Shown here in pieces: positions 1-9,207 of a stretch of 64,000 nt of DNA. This DNA comes from JBFLYC01 sp040756735 (GTDB lineage Bacteria; Bacillota; DSM-16504; Desulfitibacterales; Desulfitibacteraceae). The position numbers and the translations under genes were made by a program. The DNA lies in NCBI GenBank assembly GCA_040756735.1, contig JBFLYC010000012.1:35541-99540 (forward strand), given 5' to 3'. Numbering within the stretch: the first letter of the stretch is position 1; each line of letters opens with the position of its first letter. The notes under the pieces are model-generated. The model saw only the letters and a list, made by a program, of their open reading frames with translations, was not told where the DNA came from and did no database searches.

Positions 1-989
1 TCATTTGCAGCATTTAAAACAACAGGATAAACACCACCAGAGCGTCCAGCATTGTAAGCAAGCCTTAAACATGGAAAGGTATCAACATCTGGTTTTTCAA
101 AGGTCAAAGCTCCTATATTCGTGAAATCAACTTGTTGTAAAGAATTAGCCCATCTTTCCGGATAAGTCAAGGCATATTGAATAGGTATTCTCATATCTGG
201 CACACCCAAATGCGCCAATACTGATCCATCTCGATACCTAACCATTGAGTGAATAATACTCTGGGGGTGAACTACTACTTCTATATGGTCATAATCTAGT
301 CCAAACAGCCAATGTGCTTCAATAACCTCCAGGCCTTTATTCATTAAAGTGGCTGAATCTATGGTTATTTTACTGCCCATGGTCCAATTTGGGTGGTTTA
401 AAGCCTCTTTAACTGTTACTCTTGATAATTGCTCTGTAGTATAACCTCGAAAGGGGCCTCCCGATGCAGTGAGTAAAATGCTTTGAACAAACTCTATCTG
501 GCCCGGTAGAAGACATTGAGCGATGGCTGAATGCTCACTGTCCACAGGCAGTAATTTCACATTTCTTTCTTTAATTTCACGTTTTACTAAAGCGCCTGCT
601 ATAACAAGGGTTTCTTTATTTGCAAGGGCTACATCCTTCCCAGTCCTTATAGCGGCAATAGTAGGAACTAATCCAGCTGCCCCACTTATTGCAGCTACTA
701 CCATTTCGGCATCTGTTGACACTGCAGCATCAATCAAACCCTGCTGTCCCCAAACAATATTTATCCCTAACATGGCATATTTACTTCTAAGATAGAAAGC
801 ATATTCTCTTTCATTTACAGATACTAATTGAGGTTTATATTTGATAATCTGTTCTTCTAATAATTGGCTTTTACTTCCTCTTGCTGCTAAGGCTACTATT
901 TTAAATCTGTGTGGGTACATGTCAACAACTTGAAGGGTTTGTACTCCAATGGAGCCTGTACTACCTAAAATCGTCAATTTTTTTTCCAT
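1..989 (-). CDS. dxr: 1-deoxy-D-xylulose 5-phosphate reductoisomerase (partial, C-terminus outside window)
   Basis: Dxr converts DXP to 2-C-methyl-D-erythritol 4-phosphate with NADPH in the cytosolic MEP isoprenoid pathway. The gene starts with ATG at 989 behind an AGGAGG site and is open to the left edge, giving about 329 of the usual 380 residues. The N-terminal NADPH motif GSTGSIG is at residues 8-14. Further in are the metal and substrate segments VDSEHSA, TASGGPFRG and HPNWTMGSKITIDSATLMNK, all strongly conserved in the family. It is last in the order pyrH-frr-uppS-cdsA-(ytvI-like)-dxr, a typical Firmicute arrangement in which UppS consumes the isoprenoid product. In relatives rseP would follow, but that lies outside the window. 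Confidence 0.96.
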   Translation of the reverse strand, partial: MEKKLTILGSTGSIGVQTLQVVDMYPHRFKIVALAARGSKSQLLEEQIIKYKPQLVSVNEREYAFYLRSKYAMLGINIVWGQQGLIDAAVSTDAEMVVAAISGAAGLVPTIAAIRTGKDVALANKETLVIAGALVKREIKERNVKLLPVDSEHSAIAQCLLPGQIEFVQSILLTASGGPFRGYTTEQLSRVTVKEALNHPNWTMGSKITIDSATLMNKGLEVIEAHWLFGLDYDHIEVVVHPQSIIHSMVRYRDGSVLAHLGVPDMRIPIQYALTYPERWANSLQQVDFTNIGALTFEKPDVDTFPCLRLAYNAGRSGGVYPVVLNAAN

Positions 990-1002
990 TAAAACCTCCT
1001 GA

Positions 1003-2106
1003 TTAGAAATTGCGATTGAATACACCGGATTTCCAGCTAGCTTTAAAAACTACCCAGACAATGGGAACAATTATTAAACCCAGTACCCCTAGAAGCTTTA
1101 AGCCAACAAATAAAGATATTAAAGCTTCAATTGGATGAAGACCAATGTTGTCTCCCAGTATCTTAGGTTGCAACACTTGTCTTACCACGCTAACAATAGT
1201 ATATAGAATTAACAAGGCAACTGCAAAACCTAAATTGCCATTAATTATCATCCATAAAATCCAAGGTATAAATACAGTTCCTGGACCTAAAATAGGTAAA
1301 ATGTCAGCTATACCCACAAGAATAGCAACTAAAAGAGAATATGGCGCTCCAAGAAACTGCAAACCTATAAAAGAAAGGCTAGCTGCAATAAGCATTAGGA
1401 TAACCTGCGCCCGGATAAACCCTATTACTGCTGTACCAGCCTCTGTACCAACTATTCTCAGCCTTTTATAAATAGCAGCTGGCAAATGATTTTCAAAAGC
1501 CTTTAAAATATTTTTTTTATCTCGGCTAATAAAGAAAACAGCCAGCAATGATATTACTAAAATTAGAAGCCCCATTGGAAGCCAGGCTACTAGATCTACC
1601 AAAAGGTTAACCATATAAATACTAGCTTGCCTTACTGCAGTTAAGGTTGTTGAAATTGTTTCCTCTATAACCTCCATGAGCTGAGGAGGTATATTGAGGT
1701 TAGTAAATATACTTTGAAGTGTATTAGTGATATCCATAACTGTCTCAACTATAATACCTGCCAATGCTGGAAATTCATTGGAAAATTTTATCAATTCTAT
1801 CACAAGCATGGATATTAACCAGATGACTATTCCAATAATACCGCCAAAAAAAATTAACAAAACGCTGAGGATAATTATAGTCCTTGAGATTTTTGTTCTA
1901 CTTTCAATGAAGTTAACAATGGGATCCAATAAGCCAACAATCACAATGGCCATGATGAAAGGAGCAATTAGTGGAATACCGCGTTGAATCAAATTCCAAA
2001 CTGCAGGAAATAAATGGTAGTAAAAAAGGATAAGGCCTACTAAAATCAATACAATTTTACCTACCTTTAAAAAATCCTTCACTTCTTTTTCCGGCAGTCT
2101 TTCCAT
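1003..2106 (-). CDS. AI-2E family membrane transporter, YtvI-like
   Basis: This is a polytopic membrane protein of about 367 residues with roughly eight hydrophobic segments. The DILPILGPG stretch in the C-terminal half is typical of the AI-2E/PerM family and of the sporulation protein YtvI. The substrate is unknown, and the role in sporulation is inferred from family resemblance only. A longer frame begins at GTG 2118, but that GTG is part of the GAGGTG ribosome site. ATG 2106 sits nine bases after this site and is the better start. It lies between cdsA and dxr, where many Firmicutes have no gene, so it is a local insertion into the lipid/isoprenoid operon. Confidence 0.8.
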   Translation of the reverse strand: MERLPEKEVKDFLKVGKIVLILVGLILFYYHLFPAVWNLIQRGIPLIAPFIMAIVIVGLLDPIVNFIESRTKISRTIIILSVLLIFFGGIIGIVIWLISMLVIELIKFSNEFPALAGIIVETVMDITNTLQSIFTNLNIPPQLMEVIEETISTTLTAVRQASIYMVNLLVDLVAWLPMGLLILVISLLAVFFISRDKKNILKAFENHLPAAIYKRLRIVGTEAGTAVIGFIRAQVILMLIAASLSFIGLQFLGAPYSLLVAILVGIADILPILGPGTVFIPWILWMIINGNLGFAVALLILYTIVSVVRQVLQPKILGDNIGLHPIEALISLFVGLKLLGVLGLIIVPIVWVVFKASWKSGVFNRNF

Positions 2107-2149
2107 AACTCGTTTCACCTCAAAATTTAGAACATTCGTTTATCCTTTA

Positions 2150-2932
2150 TTACAGCATCTTCTTAATTAAATAGAAAAATGCGGGAAAAGTTAACAAAAC
2201 ACTGTCAAGTCTATCCAACATTCCCCCATGTCCTGGCAACAGTTGGCCAGAATCTTTAATACCAGCTTTTCTTTTTAAAAGGGATTCGAACAAATCCCCG
2301 ACCTGTCCTACAAGGGCAACTGAACTTGCCAGAATAATCGAATTCATTATTCCAATAGAAACAATAAAATAATCTATACCCAGCATTGCTATCACAGCTG
2401 TTAATAGACCACCCAAGGCTCCCTCTTGAGTTTTATTTGGGCTAATAGCTGGTGCCAGTTTTCTTTTCCCAAATCTTCTTCCGCTAAAATAAGCTCCTGT
2501 ATCAACTATCCAGGTTAATAAAAGTGCAATTATAACATACATAAAGCCATTGGGTAATTCTCTTAACAATAAGATATATTTCAAAAAGCTAAGATATATT
2601 ACTCCCAGAAAACTTACACCTAAGCTGGAGAAATGATAGTTCTTATTAAAAAACAACCATTGAAGCACGAGAACCATAAATGCCAAAAACAAAAAAAAGG
2701 AAGCATAAGTACCTTGAAAGAAAAATGCTTCAGTAATTAATAAGACTCCACCAGTGTAGACAGCTAACTCTAACATTGGTAAACCAGCCCTGTTACCAAT
2801 GTCAATTAACTCCCTGCCCCCTAAAAAAAACATCAACAAGACTGCAAAAAATAAAGGTATAGATGCAATATAAAGTAAAGCAACCACTATTGGAATGCCC
2901 ATAATAGCTGTAATTATCCTTTGCCTAAGCAT
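2150..2932 (-). CDS. cdsA: Phosphatidate cytidylyltransferase (CDP-diglyceride synthase)
   Basis: CdsA makes CDP-diacylglycerol from phosphatidate and CTP in the membrane, the branch point for phospholipid synthesis. The 260-residue product has several membrane segments. It ends with the family signature: KRKAGIKDSG followed by PGHGGMLDRLDS, holding the conserved K-D and H-G-G-x-x-D-R-x-D residues. An upstream SPNKTQEG stretch is also typical. The start ATG 2932 follows AAGGAGAGG. It sits 12 bases after uppS, so the two are almost certainly cotranscribed. Confidence 0.95.
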   Translation of the reverse strand: MLRQRIITAIMGIPIVVALLYIASIPLFFAVLLMFFLGGRELIDIGNRAGLPMLELAVYTGGVLLITEAFFFQGTYASFFLFLAFMVLVLQWLFFNKNYHFSSLGVSFLGVIYLSFLKYILLLRELPNGFMYVIIALLLTWIVDTGAYFSGRRFGKRKLAPAISPNKTQEGALGGLLTAVIAMLGIDYFIVSIGIMNSIILASSVALVGQVGDLFESLLKRKAGIKDSGQLLPGHGGMLDRLDSVLLTFPAFFYLIKKML

Positions 2933-2944
2933 TCTATCCTCTCC

Positions 2945-3685
2945 TTACTTCGTAACTCCCCCAAATCGCCGGTCTCTTTTTTGATACTCCGCCAAAGCCT
3001 CTATTAAATGCTTTTTTCTAAAATCAGGCCACAATACATTTGATACATAGATTTCAGTATATGCAGCTTGCCACAAGAAAAAATTAGAGAGGCGCATTTC
3101 ACCAGAGGGCCTAATTAATAAATCCGGGTCTGGCTGCCCCTTGGTGAAGAGTTGCTGTGCAAAAACCTCTTCGTCTATTTCATCAACCCTTATCTTGCCA
3201 GCACATACTTTCTGGACAAGTTCTCTAGCTGCCTGTACAATTTCATACCTACCTCCATAGTTTAATGCTACATTCAATATAAGTCTATGTTCATTAGAGG
3301 TAAGTGACTGGGCTTTAACAATTTCATTTTGAGTAGAAATTGGAAGACCTTTTAGATTGCCTATGCAATTAATTCGCACACCATTTTTATGCAATTCCTC
3401 GCGTTCAGACGCTAAACGCTTGGTGAGTAAGTCCATTAACACATTTATTTCCTCTTCCGGTCTCTTCCAATTCTCGGTTGAAAAAGCAAATACACTTAAT
3501 ATTTTAATGTCTAATTCCAAGCAAGCCTTAATAATATCCTTAAGTGCATCTACACCCGCTTTATGCCCTACAGATCTAGGTAAACCCCTTATTTTTGCCC
3601 ATCTACCATTTCCATCCATAATTATTGCCACATGATAAGGTGTTTTATCCCTGTTCAATTGATTATTGGTATCTTCACTATTCAT
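2945..3685 (-). CDS. uppS: Undecaprenyl diphosphate synthase (cis-prenyltransferase)
   Basis: UppS extends farnesyl diphosphate with isopentenyl units to C55 undecaprenyl diphosphate, the lipid carrier for peptidoglycan. At 246 residues it has the usual length. The catalytic motif IIMDGNGRWA near residue 21, the segment FAFSTENWKRP, NVALNYGGR, and the C-terminal DLLIRPSGEMRLSNFFLWQ with the substrate-binding R-x-S-x-E-x-R are all present. The start ATG is preceded by GAGAGG. It is separated from frr by about 120 bases that hold a GC-rich hairpin. Confidence 0.96.
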   Translation of the reverse strand: MNSEDTNNQLNRDKTPYHVAIIMDGNGRWAKIRGLPRSVGHKAGVDALKDIIKACLELDIKILSVFAFSTENWKRPEEEINVLMDLLTKRLASEREELHKNGVRINCIGNLKGLPISTQNEIVKAQSLTSNEHRLILNVALNYGGRYEIVQAARELVQKVCAGKIRVDEIDEEVFAQQLFTKGQPDPDLLIRPSGEMRLSNFFLWQAAYTEIYVSNVLWPDFRKKHLIEALAEYQKRDRRFGGVTK

Positions 3686-3731
3686 AACAGATTACCTCTC
3701 AATTTTCTTCTTGCACAAAATGTAAAATTAA

Positions 3732-3750
3732 ACCCCCTATTTAAGGGGGT
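3732..3750 (-). terminator. Short GC-rich hairpin between frr and uppS
   Basis: On the minus strand ACCCCCT-TAAAT-AGGGGGT forms a seven-pair stem followed by TTAATTTTAC. It could terminate or attenuate transcription after frr before uppS. The T-tract is weak, so partial read-through is likely. Confidence 0.5.
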
Positions 3751-3808
3751 AACATTTTCATGTTACTACTCTTGTAAAGGCAAGAAAAACGCACCCACAA
3801 ATATACAT

Positions 3809-4366
3809 CTATACCTCTAAAATCTCTGTTTCTTTGTTATTCAGCACTTCAGATATCTTTTCAATGTACTTGTCTGTTAGTTCTTGAATCTTTACGATAC
3901 CTTTACGTGCATCATCTTCACTGATTTCTCCATCTTTCTCGAACATTTTTACCTGATCATTTGCATCCCTTCTAATGTTCCTTATATCTACACGAAACTC
4001 TTCCGCTTTTTTCTTGATCATTTTAACTAATTCTTTCCTTCTTTCTTCTGTCAACTGTGGTATGGCTATTCTAATTACTGTTCCATCATTATTTGGATTT
4101 AAGCCCAAATCTGATTTTAGTATTGCCTTTTCAATACTTCCTATTATACTCTTATCCCAGGGCTGAATTACCAGTAACCTTGGCTCAGGAACTGATATAT
4201 TAGCCATCTGATTAATTGGAGTGGGAGCTCCATAATAATCAACCCTTATCCTATCAAGTATTGCTGGGTTTGCTCTACCTGCTCTAATGGAAGCAAATTC
4301 CTTTCTGAGCGCTTCAATAGATTTTTTCATTCTTTCTTCAGCTTCCTTTAATATTTCACTTATCAT
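3809..4366 (-). CDS. frr: Ribosome recycling factor
   Basis: RRF works with EF-G to split post-termination ribosomes. The 185-residue length is standard. The N-terminal EERMKKSIEALRKEFASIR and following GRANPAILDRI are the conserved helix of domain I. The YYGAPTPINQMA stretch marks the start of domain II, and VKMIKKKAEEFRVDIRNIRR is the conserved C-terminal helix. The start overlaps the end of pyrH by 11 bases, the usual tight coupling of pyrH-frr in Firmicutes. Confidence 0.97.
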   Translation of the reverse strand: MISEILKEAEERMKKSIEALRKEFASIRAGRANPAILDRIRVDYYGAPTPINQMANISVPEPRLLVIQPWDKSIIGSIEKAILKSDLGLNPNNDGTVIRIAIPQLTEERRKELVKMIKKKAEEFRVDIRNIRRDANDQVKMFEKDGEISEDDARKGIVKIQELTDKYIEKISEVLNNKETEILEV

Positions 4367-5090
4367 TTTCTTCCCTCCCTACATATGTTCCAATTTTTTC
4401 ACCCATAATAGTTTTTAGAATATTTCCCCGTAGATTGATATTAAAAACTATAATAGGTATTTTATTATCCATACAAAGAGAAGTTGCCGTAGAATCCATA
4501 ACTCCAAGTCCTTTATTCAATACATCAATGTAATTTAAGTCTGTAAATCTTTTTGCTGCAGGGTTTTTTAGAGGGTCATCGTCATAAACACCATCAACTT
4601 TTTTGGCCATTAAAATTATTTCTGCTTCAATTTCAGCCGCTCTTAATGCAGCAGTAGTATCCGTAGTAAAATAAGGATTTCCAGTTCCACCAGCAAATAT
4701 TACAACTCTACCCTTTTCTAAATGCCTTATTGCTTTACGTCTAATATATGGCTCAGCAACTTGCCTCATTTCTATGGCTGTTTGCACCCTAGTATTTACA
4801 GATATACTTTCTAAAGCATCTTGTAGCGCTAAAGCATTCATAACAGTAGCAATCATACCCATGTAATCCGCGGTTGCTCTATCCATCCCCCTTGCACTTC
4901 CAGCAACACCCCTCCAAATGTTACCACCACCCACAACTATTGCTATTTCCACGCCTAATTCTTTTACTTCTTTCACTTGTGTTGCAATTAAGTTAATGGT
5001 TTTTTGATCGATACCAAGATCATTATCACCTGCTAATGCCTCTCCGCTTAGCTTTAAGATTACTCTTTTATACTTTGGTGTATTCTGCAA
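4356..5090 (-). CDS. pyrH: Uridylate kinase (UMP kinase)
   Basis: PyrH phosphorylates UMP to UDP, feeding pyrimidine nucleotides. It is an amino-acid-kinase-fold hexamer, with LKLSGEALAG near the N-terminus, IVVGGGNIWRG for nucleotide binding, DYMGMIATVMNA and FAGGTGNPYFTTDTTAALRA. A TTG at 5096 also opens the frame but lies two bases after the GGAGGG site. The TTG at 5090 has an eight-base spacing and gives the N-terminus expected from homologues, about 244 residues. It follows the tsf terminator, so it may have its own promoter, though none is obvious. Confidence 0.95.
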   Translation of the reverse strand: MQNTPKYKRVILKLSGEALAGDNDLGIDQKTINLIATQVKEVKELGVEIAIVVGGGNIWRGVAGSARGMDRATADYMGMIATVMNALALQDALESISVNTRVQTAIEMRQVAEPYIRRKAIRHLEKGRVVIFAGGTGNPYFTTDTTAALRAAEIEAEIILMAKKVDGVYDDDPLKNPAAKRFTDLNYIDVLNKGLGVMDSTATSLCMDNKIPIIVFNINLRGNILKTIMGEKIGTYVGREENDK

Positions 5091-5151
5091 TGACAAATCC
5101 CTCCATCTAGTAATCTTCTACGTTAGCCTTAAAAAAACCTTTCGTATATTC

Positions 5152-5180
5152 AAAAAAAGAGAACACAAAGGGTGTTCTCT
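5152..5180 (-). terminator. Rho-independent terminator after tsf
   Basis: On the minus strand AGAGAACAC pairs with GTGTTCTCT (5158-5166 with 5172-5180), followed by seven T residues. It abuts the tsf stop codon and would end the rpsB-tsf transcript. Confidence 0.88.
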
Positions 5181-5831
5181 CTAGTTTTTACATTTCATGG
5201 ACTCTACCTCAGATGCAAAGTCAGCTTTTTGTTTTTCAATCCCTTCACCCAGCCCATAACGACAAAAACGCCTAACTGCAATTTTTTCTCCAATCTTTGC
5301 AATCTTTTCTTTAATTAGGTCCTTAACTGCTTTGTCTGTATCCTTGATAAAAGGTTGTTCCATTAGACAGATCTCCTTCAAATACTTTTCCAACCTACCT
5401 GCAACCATTTTATCAACAACTTTTTCAGGTTTTCCTTCATTGAGAGCTTGAGCCCGTAATATACTTTTTTCTTTTTCAATAAGCTCTGATGGAACTTCTT
5501 CTGAATTAACATATAATGGTTTGGCTGCTGCCACTTGCATCGCTAAATCATGACACAGATCTTTAAATTCATCAGTCTTAGCAACGAAGTCAGTTTCACA
5601 ATTCACCTCAATCAACACACCTATTTTACCGTTTCCGTGTATGTAAGAATGTACTAACCCTTCTGCTGCAATTCTTCCTTCCCTTTTCGCTGCATCTGCT
5701 AATCCTTTTTCACGAAGATAATCAATAGCTTTTTCCATGTTTCCATTGGTCTCTTGAAGCGCTTTTTTACAGTCCATCATTCCAGCGCCTGTTTTCTCTC
5801 TAAGTTCTTTGACCATTGACGCGGTAATCAT
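5181..5831 (-). CDS. tsf: Elongation factor Ts
   Basis: EF-Ts is the nucleotide exchange factor for EF-Tu. The 216-residue product is of the short form with a single core domain. The N-terminal UBA-like segment VKELREKTGAGMMDCKKAL is followed by the signature LIEVNCETDFVAKTDEF, whose TDFV motif inserts into EF-Tu. A GGGGGTG ribosome site lies six bases before ATG 5831. It follows rpsB, as in almost all bacteria, and is closed by a strong terminator. Confidence 0.96.
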   Translation of the reverse strand: MITASMVKELREKTGAGMMDCKKALQETNGNMEKAIDYLREKGLADAAKREGRIAAEGLVHSYIHGNGKIGVLIEVNCETDFVAKTDEFKDLCHDLAMQVAAAKPLYVNSEEVPSELIEKEKSILRAQALNEGKPEKVVDKMVAGRLEKYLKEICLMEQPFIKDTDKAVKDLIKEKIAKIGEKIAVRRFCRYGLGEGIEKQKADFASEVESMKCKN

Positions 5832-5906
5832 TATCTACACCCCCTTGTCAGTTATTCTTATATACTGCAAGTCTGATTGAACTATTGCACTATTATAATA
5901 TTTAAG

Positions 5907-5935
5907 TATGGGGATTGATAAATTCAATCCCCATA
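5907..5935. repeat. Perfect 12-bp inverted repeat between rpsB and tsf
   Basis: TATGGGGATTGA and its exact complement flank a five-base loop. With no T-tract on the minus strand it is not a classical terminator. It could set the tsf:rpsB ratio by processing or partial termination, or form one unit with the adjoining palindrome at 5940-5980. Confidence 0.5.
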
Positions 5936-5939
5936 TCTT

Positions 5940-5980
5940 GGGAACATTCCGTGTCTAAGAAATGGAAAGTGGGATGTTCC
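5940..5980. repeat. REP-like palindrome (GGGAACATTCC...GGGATGTTCC)
   Basis: Imperfect inverted repeat with GGAACATTCC at one end and GGGATGTTCC at the other, located just after the rpsB stop. It is a diverged member of the repeat family seen at 9208, 18241, 18402, 20340, 34521 and 54012. Confidence 0.6.
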
Positions 5981-5989
5981 TTTTTTCGA

Positions 5990-6712
5990 TTACTCATTAA
6001 CTACATCTAATTCTTCTTCTACCATTCTGTCACTTTGCATTCCTTCAATAACAGCATCAGCCATTTTTGCAGTCAACAGTTTTACTGCCCTAATAGCATC
6101 ATCATTTCCAGGAATAACTATATCAACTTCATCAGGATCGCAATTTGTATCTACTATAGCAACAACTGGAATATTTAAGCGTCTTGCTTCAGCAATTGCT
6201 ATCTTTTCTTTTCTAGGGTCTACAACAAATAATGCTCCTGGAAGTTCTGTCATTTCTTTAATACCACCTAAAAACCTTTGAAGCTTATCTCTTTCATGGA
6301 CTAACTCTGCTACTTCCTTTTTTGGCAGCAAGTCGAATGTTCCATCGGCTTCCATTTTCTCCAATTCATAAAGACGATCTACCCTTTTGCGAATAGTTTG
6401 GAAGTTTGTTAACATTCCACCCAACCAACGCTCATTAACATAAAACATGCCACAGCGTTCAGCCTCTTCCTTAACAGACTCTTGTGCCTGTTTTTTCGTC
6501 CCTACAAAGAGAACTTTTTTGCCTTCTGCGGCAACATCTCTTAGGAAGTAATAAGCATCTTCCACCATTTTTACTGTTTTTTGCAGATCAATAATATATA
6601 TACCATTTCTCTCAGTAAAAATATATGTCGCCATTTTAGGATTCCATCTTCTTGTCTGATGTCCAAAATGTACACCTGCTTCAAGCAATTGCTTCATAGA
6701 TATAACACTCAT
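5990..6712 (-). CDS. rpsB: 30S ribosomal protein S2
   Basis: S2 is a late-assembling small-subunit protein. The product starts MSVISMKQLLEAGVHFGHQT and contains TRRWNPKM, NERWLGGMLTNFQTI and ALFVVDPRKE, the family signatures. A GTG at 6721 extends the frame by three residues. ATG 6712 instead has the perfect AGGAGG site eight bases upstream and matches known S2 N-termini, giving 240 residues. It has its own strong promoter and a roughly 120-base leader that may be autoregulated, and it is followed by tsf. Confidence 0.97.
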   Translation of the reverse strand: MSVISMKQLLEAGVHFGHQTRRWNPKMATYIFTERNGIYIIDLQKTVKMVEDAYYFLRDVAAEGKKVLFVGTKKQAQESVKEEAERCGMFYVNERWLGGMLTNFQTIRKRVDRLYELEKMEADGTFDLLPKKEVAELVHERDKLQRFLGGIKEMTELPGALFVVDPRKEKIAIAEARRLNIPVVAIVDTNCDPDEVDIVIPGNDDAIRAVKLLTAKMADAVIEGMQSDRMVEEELDVVNE

Positions 6713-6746
6713 CAACAACACCTCCTCTCCAGGTTGTTCCTCCGCA

Positions 6747-6770
6747 AGCTTTCATATTTCGACAAAAGCT
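6747..6770 (-). promoter_or_regulatory. Hairpin in the rpsB leader
   Basis: The region between the rpsB promoter and start codon (about 120 bases) contains AGCTTT...AAAGCT at these positions and a GC-rich segment upstream of it. Leaders of rpsB are autoregulatory in several bacteria. I cannot match this one to a known S2 leader family, so the role is an inference. Confidence 0.3.
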
Positions 6771-6838
6771 AAGGATCCGCCTTGGGAATTAGCCACCCAT
6801 GCCGAAATCTTGCCGCGTGTGTATTTTCACCAAAAAGA

Positions 6839-6867
6839 AGTATATCATAGACTCAAACCAATGACAA
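6839..6867 (-). promoter_or_regulatory. Sigma-A-type promoter of rpsB-tsf
   Basis: TTGTCA (6862-6867) and TATACT (6839-6844) are separated by exactly 17 bases on the minus strand. Transcription would start near 6832, about 120 bases before the rpsB ATG. Confidence 0.8.
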
Positions 6868-6971
6868 TAATTCACCATAACATTCAACAAAATTTTATCC
6901 CATCTTATCTATTTTTATACCCTGTAAACAAATAAACCAACCCAATAACGTGGACTGGTTTATAGATAATG

Positions 6972-7757
6972 CTAGCTTCTCAATTTAGCTAACTCATCAA
7001 GAAGATTATCATTCAATACACGTATATAAGTACCCTTCATACCAAGGGACTTAGATTCAATTACACCTGCACTTTCAAACTTTCTTAATGCATTTACAAT
7101 TACTGATCTTGTAATTCCTGCCCGGTCAGCGATTTTACTAGCAACAAGAACTCCCTCATCACCATCTAATTCTCCAAAAATATGCTCAACTGCTTCAAGT
7201 TCAGAGTAAGACAGAGTTCCTAGTGCAACATGAACTGCAGCTCTTTTTCTTGCTTCTTCTTCTATTTTTTCGGCTTTTGAACGTAATATTTCCATCCCAA
7301 CAACAGTAGCACCGTATTCTGCCAAAATCAAATCCTCACTAGTAAATTCGTTTTTAAACTTTGCTAAGACCAGGGTTCCCAAACGCTGACCACCACCTAT
7401 TATGGGTACTATAGTTGTAAGTTTGCTATTGAAAAGACATTGTTTGCCTGCGGCATTAAAAACACATGAATTCTCTTTTTGTAGAAAGTTAGCTTTAGTC
7501 TCATTTATCCTCAAGAGTTCATCATTATAACTTTCAGGGAATCTTTCAGAGCGAAACACTATATTTTCCATTATTTCACATGCAAAACCTTCTACAAAAG
7601 CATACCCTAGTATTTTTCCATGCCTGCTTACAATATAACAATTGGCTTCAATTTCTTGACACAACACTTGAGCAATTTCATCAAAATCCACTGGGTTACC
7701 TGCTGATTTTTGCAATAACCTATTAATATTTCTGGTTTTATCTAATAGTGACCTCAT
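6972..7757 (-). CDS. codY: GTP-sensing transcriptional pleiotropic repressor CodY
   Basis: CodY senses GTP and branched-chain amino acids and represses nitrogen, transport and stationary-phase genes in low-GC Firmicutes. The 261-residue protein has an N-terminal GAF domain (MRSLLDKTRNINRLLQKSAG at the start) and a C-terminal winged helix-turn-helix. The latter contains ASKIADRAGITRSVIVNALR and FESAGVIESKSLGMKGTYI, which are near-invariant in CodY. It follows hslU at 19 bases, and the start has a GGAGGAG site. The order xerC-hslV-hslU-codY is the same as in Bacillus subtilis. Confidence 0.97.
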   Translation of the reverse strand: MRSLLDKTRNINRLLQKSAGNPVDFDEIAQVLCQEIEANCYIVSRHGKILGYAFVEGFACEIMENIVFRSERFPESYNDELLRINETKANFLQKENSCVFNAAGKQCLFNSKLTTIVPIIGGGQRLGTLVLAKFKNEFTSEDLILAEYGATVVGMEILRSKAEKIEEEARKRAAVHVALGTLSYSELEAVEHIFGELDGDEGVLVASKIADRAGITRSVIVNALRKFESAGVIESKSLGMKGTYIRVLNDNLLDELAKLRS

Positions 7758-7776
7758 TAGTTCTCCTCCTTAGTAA

Positions 7777-9183
7777 TTACAGTATATATCGGCTCAAATC
7801 CTGGTCTTGGACTATGCCAGATAACTTATTGTTAACAAAACTCTTGTCTATAGTTACAATTTTCTCATTGATTTCTGGAGCTTCGTAAAACAAATCTTCT
7901 AATAGTTTTTCTAAAATGGTGTGTAATCTCCTTGCACCTATGTCCTCGGTTTGGGCATTTACTGTATAAGCAATTTCTGCAATTGCTTCAATAGCATCCT
8001 CCATAAAGGCAATATTTATTCCTTCAGTTTCCAAAAGAGCAACATATTGTTTTATTAGGGAATTCTTCGGCTCTGTAAGTATTTGGCTAAAATCCTCCTT
8101 TGATAAACTTTTAAGTTCAACCCGTATTGGGAAACGACCTTGAAGTTCAGGTATTAAATCAGAAGGCTTTACTACATGAAAGGCCCCTGCTGCTATAAAC
8201 AGTACATGATCAGTTTTTACCGGGCCATATTTGGTCATAATTGTTGAACCTTCTACTATTGGCAAAATATCCCTCTGCACACCTCCTCGAGAAACATCAG
8301 GTCCATGAATGCTTTCTTTTCCTGCAATTTTGTCAATTTCATCAATAAATACTATACCCTCCTGTTCAGCCATATAGATTGCTGAAGTAATTACTTCGTC
8401 CATATCAATTAGCTTATCTGCTTCCTGCTGTAATAAAATCTTGCGAGCCTCTTTTATAGGCAAACGCCTCTTCTTTTTTTTCTTGGGCAAAAACCCCCCA
8501 AATATATCTTGGAAGTTGATCCCCATTTCTTCCATCCCAGAACCTGAAAAAATCTCTAGGGTTGGGGGTGTGTTATCCTCAACTTCAATTTCAATTATTT
8601 CTTCTTCTAATTCCATACGTTTCAACTTTGTTCTTATTATTTCCCTTTGTTCTTTTGCTTTTTCAATACGCTTATAATACTCCTGTTCAGAATTTTCTAC
8701 ATTACTGGAGCTTGCACTATTACCGAATAATAATTCAAAAGGGTTTTTATTGTCTTTAGCTTTTTTGGGTAAAGGAAGCAGTATCTCTAAAAGCCTTCCC
8801 TCAACAGCTTTTGCTGCCTGTTTTTCCACAGTTTCCCTTTTCATAGTTTTTACCATTCTAATGGATGTTTCGACCAAATCTCTGATGATAGATTCAACAT
8901 CTCTGCCAACATAACCTACCTCAGTAAATTTAGTAGCCTCAACTTTAATGAATGGTGCATTAACCAGTTTTGCCAGGCGCCTGGCAATTTCAGTCTTGCC
9001 GACTCCTGTGGGTCCAATCATTATTATGTTTTTTGGTAAAATATCCTCCTGAAGATCCTTTGATAAACATTTACGTCTAAATCTATTTCTTAGAGCTACT
9101 GCCACTGCCTTTTTTGCATCCTGTTGACCCACAATATACTTATCTAATTCATTGACTATTTCTTTCGGAGTCATATATTCCAA
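7777..9183 (-). CDS. hslU: ATP-dependent protease ATPase subunit HslU (ClpY)
   Basis: HslU unfolds substrates and feeds them into the HslV proteolytic chamber. The 468-residue AAA+ protein has Walker A GPTGVGKTE at about residues 57-65, Walker B GIVFIDEIDKI, and the arginine-finger region QGRFPIRVEL. A charged insertion (I-domain) lies between. The chosen TTG start at 9183 has GGAGGG six bases upstream; the ATG at 9174 is too far from it. The C-terminal tail that docks into HslV ends in RYIL. Confidence 0.96.
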   Translation of the reverse strand: MEYMTPKEIVNELDKYIVGQQDAKKAVAVALRNRFRRKCLSKDLQEDILPKNIIMIGPTGVGKTEIARRLAKLVNAPFIKVEATKFTEVGYVGRDVESIIRDLVETSIRMVKTMKRETVEKQAAKAVEGRLLEILLPLPKKAKDNKNPFELLFGNSASSSNVENSEQEYYKRIEKAKEQREIIRTKLKRMELEEEIIEIEVEDNTPPTLEIFSGSGMEEMGINFQDIFGGFLPKKKKKRRLPIKEARKILLQQEADKLIDMDEVITSAIYMAEQEGIVFIDEIDKIAGKESIHGPDVSRGGVQRDILPIVEGSTIMTKYGPVKTDHVLFIAAGAFHVVKPSDLIPELQGRFPIRVELKSLSKEDFSQILTEPKNSLIKQYVALLETEGINIAFMEDAIEAIAEIAYTVNAQTEDIGARRLHTILEKLLEDLFYEAPEINEKIVTIDKSFVNNKLSGIVQDQDLSRYIL

Positions 9184-9207
9184 AAGAGACCCTCCCCTAC
9201 TGCTTTT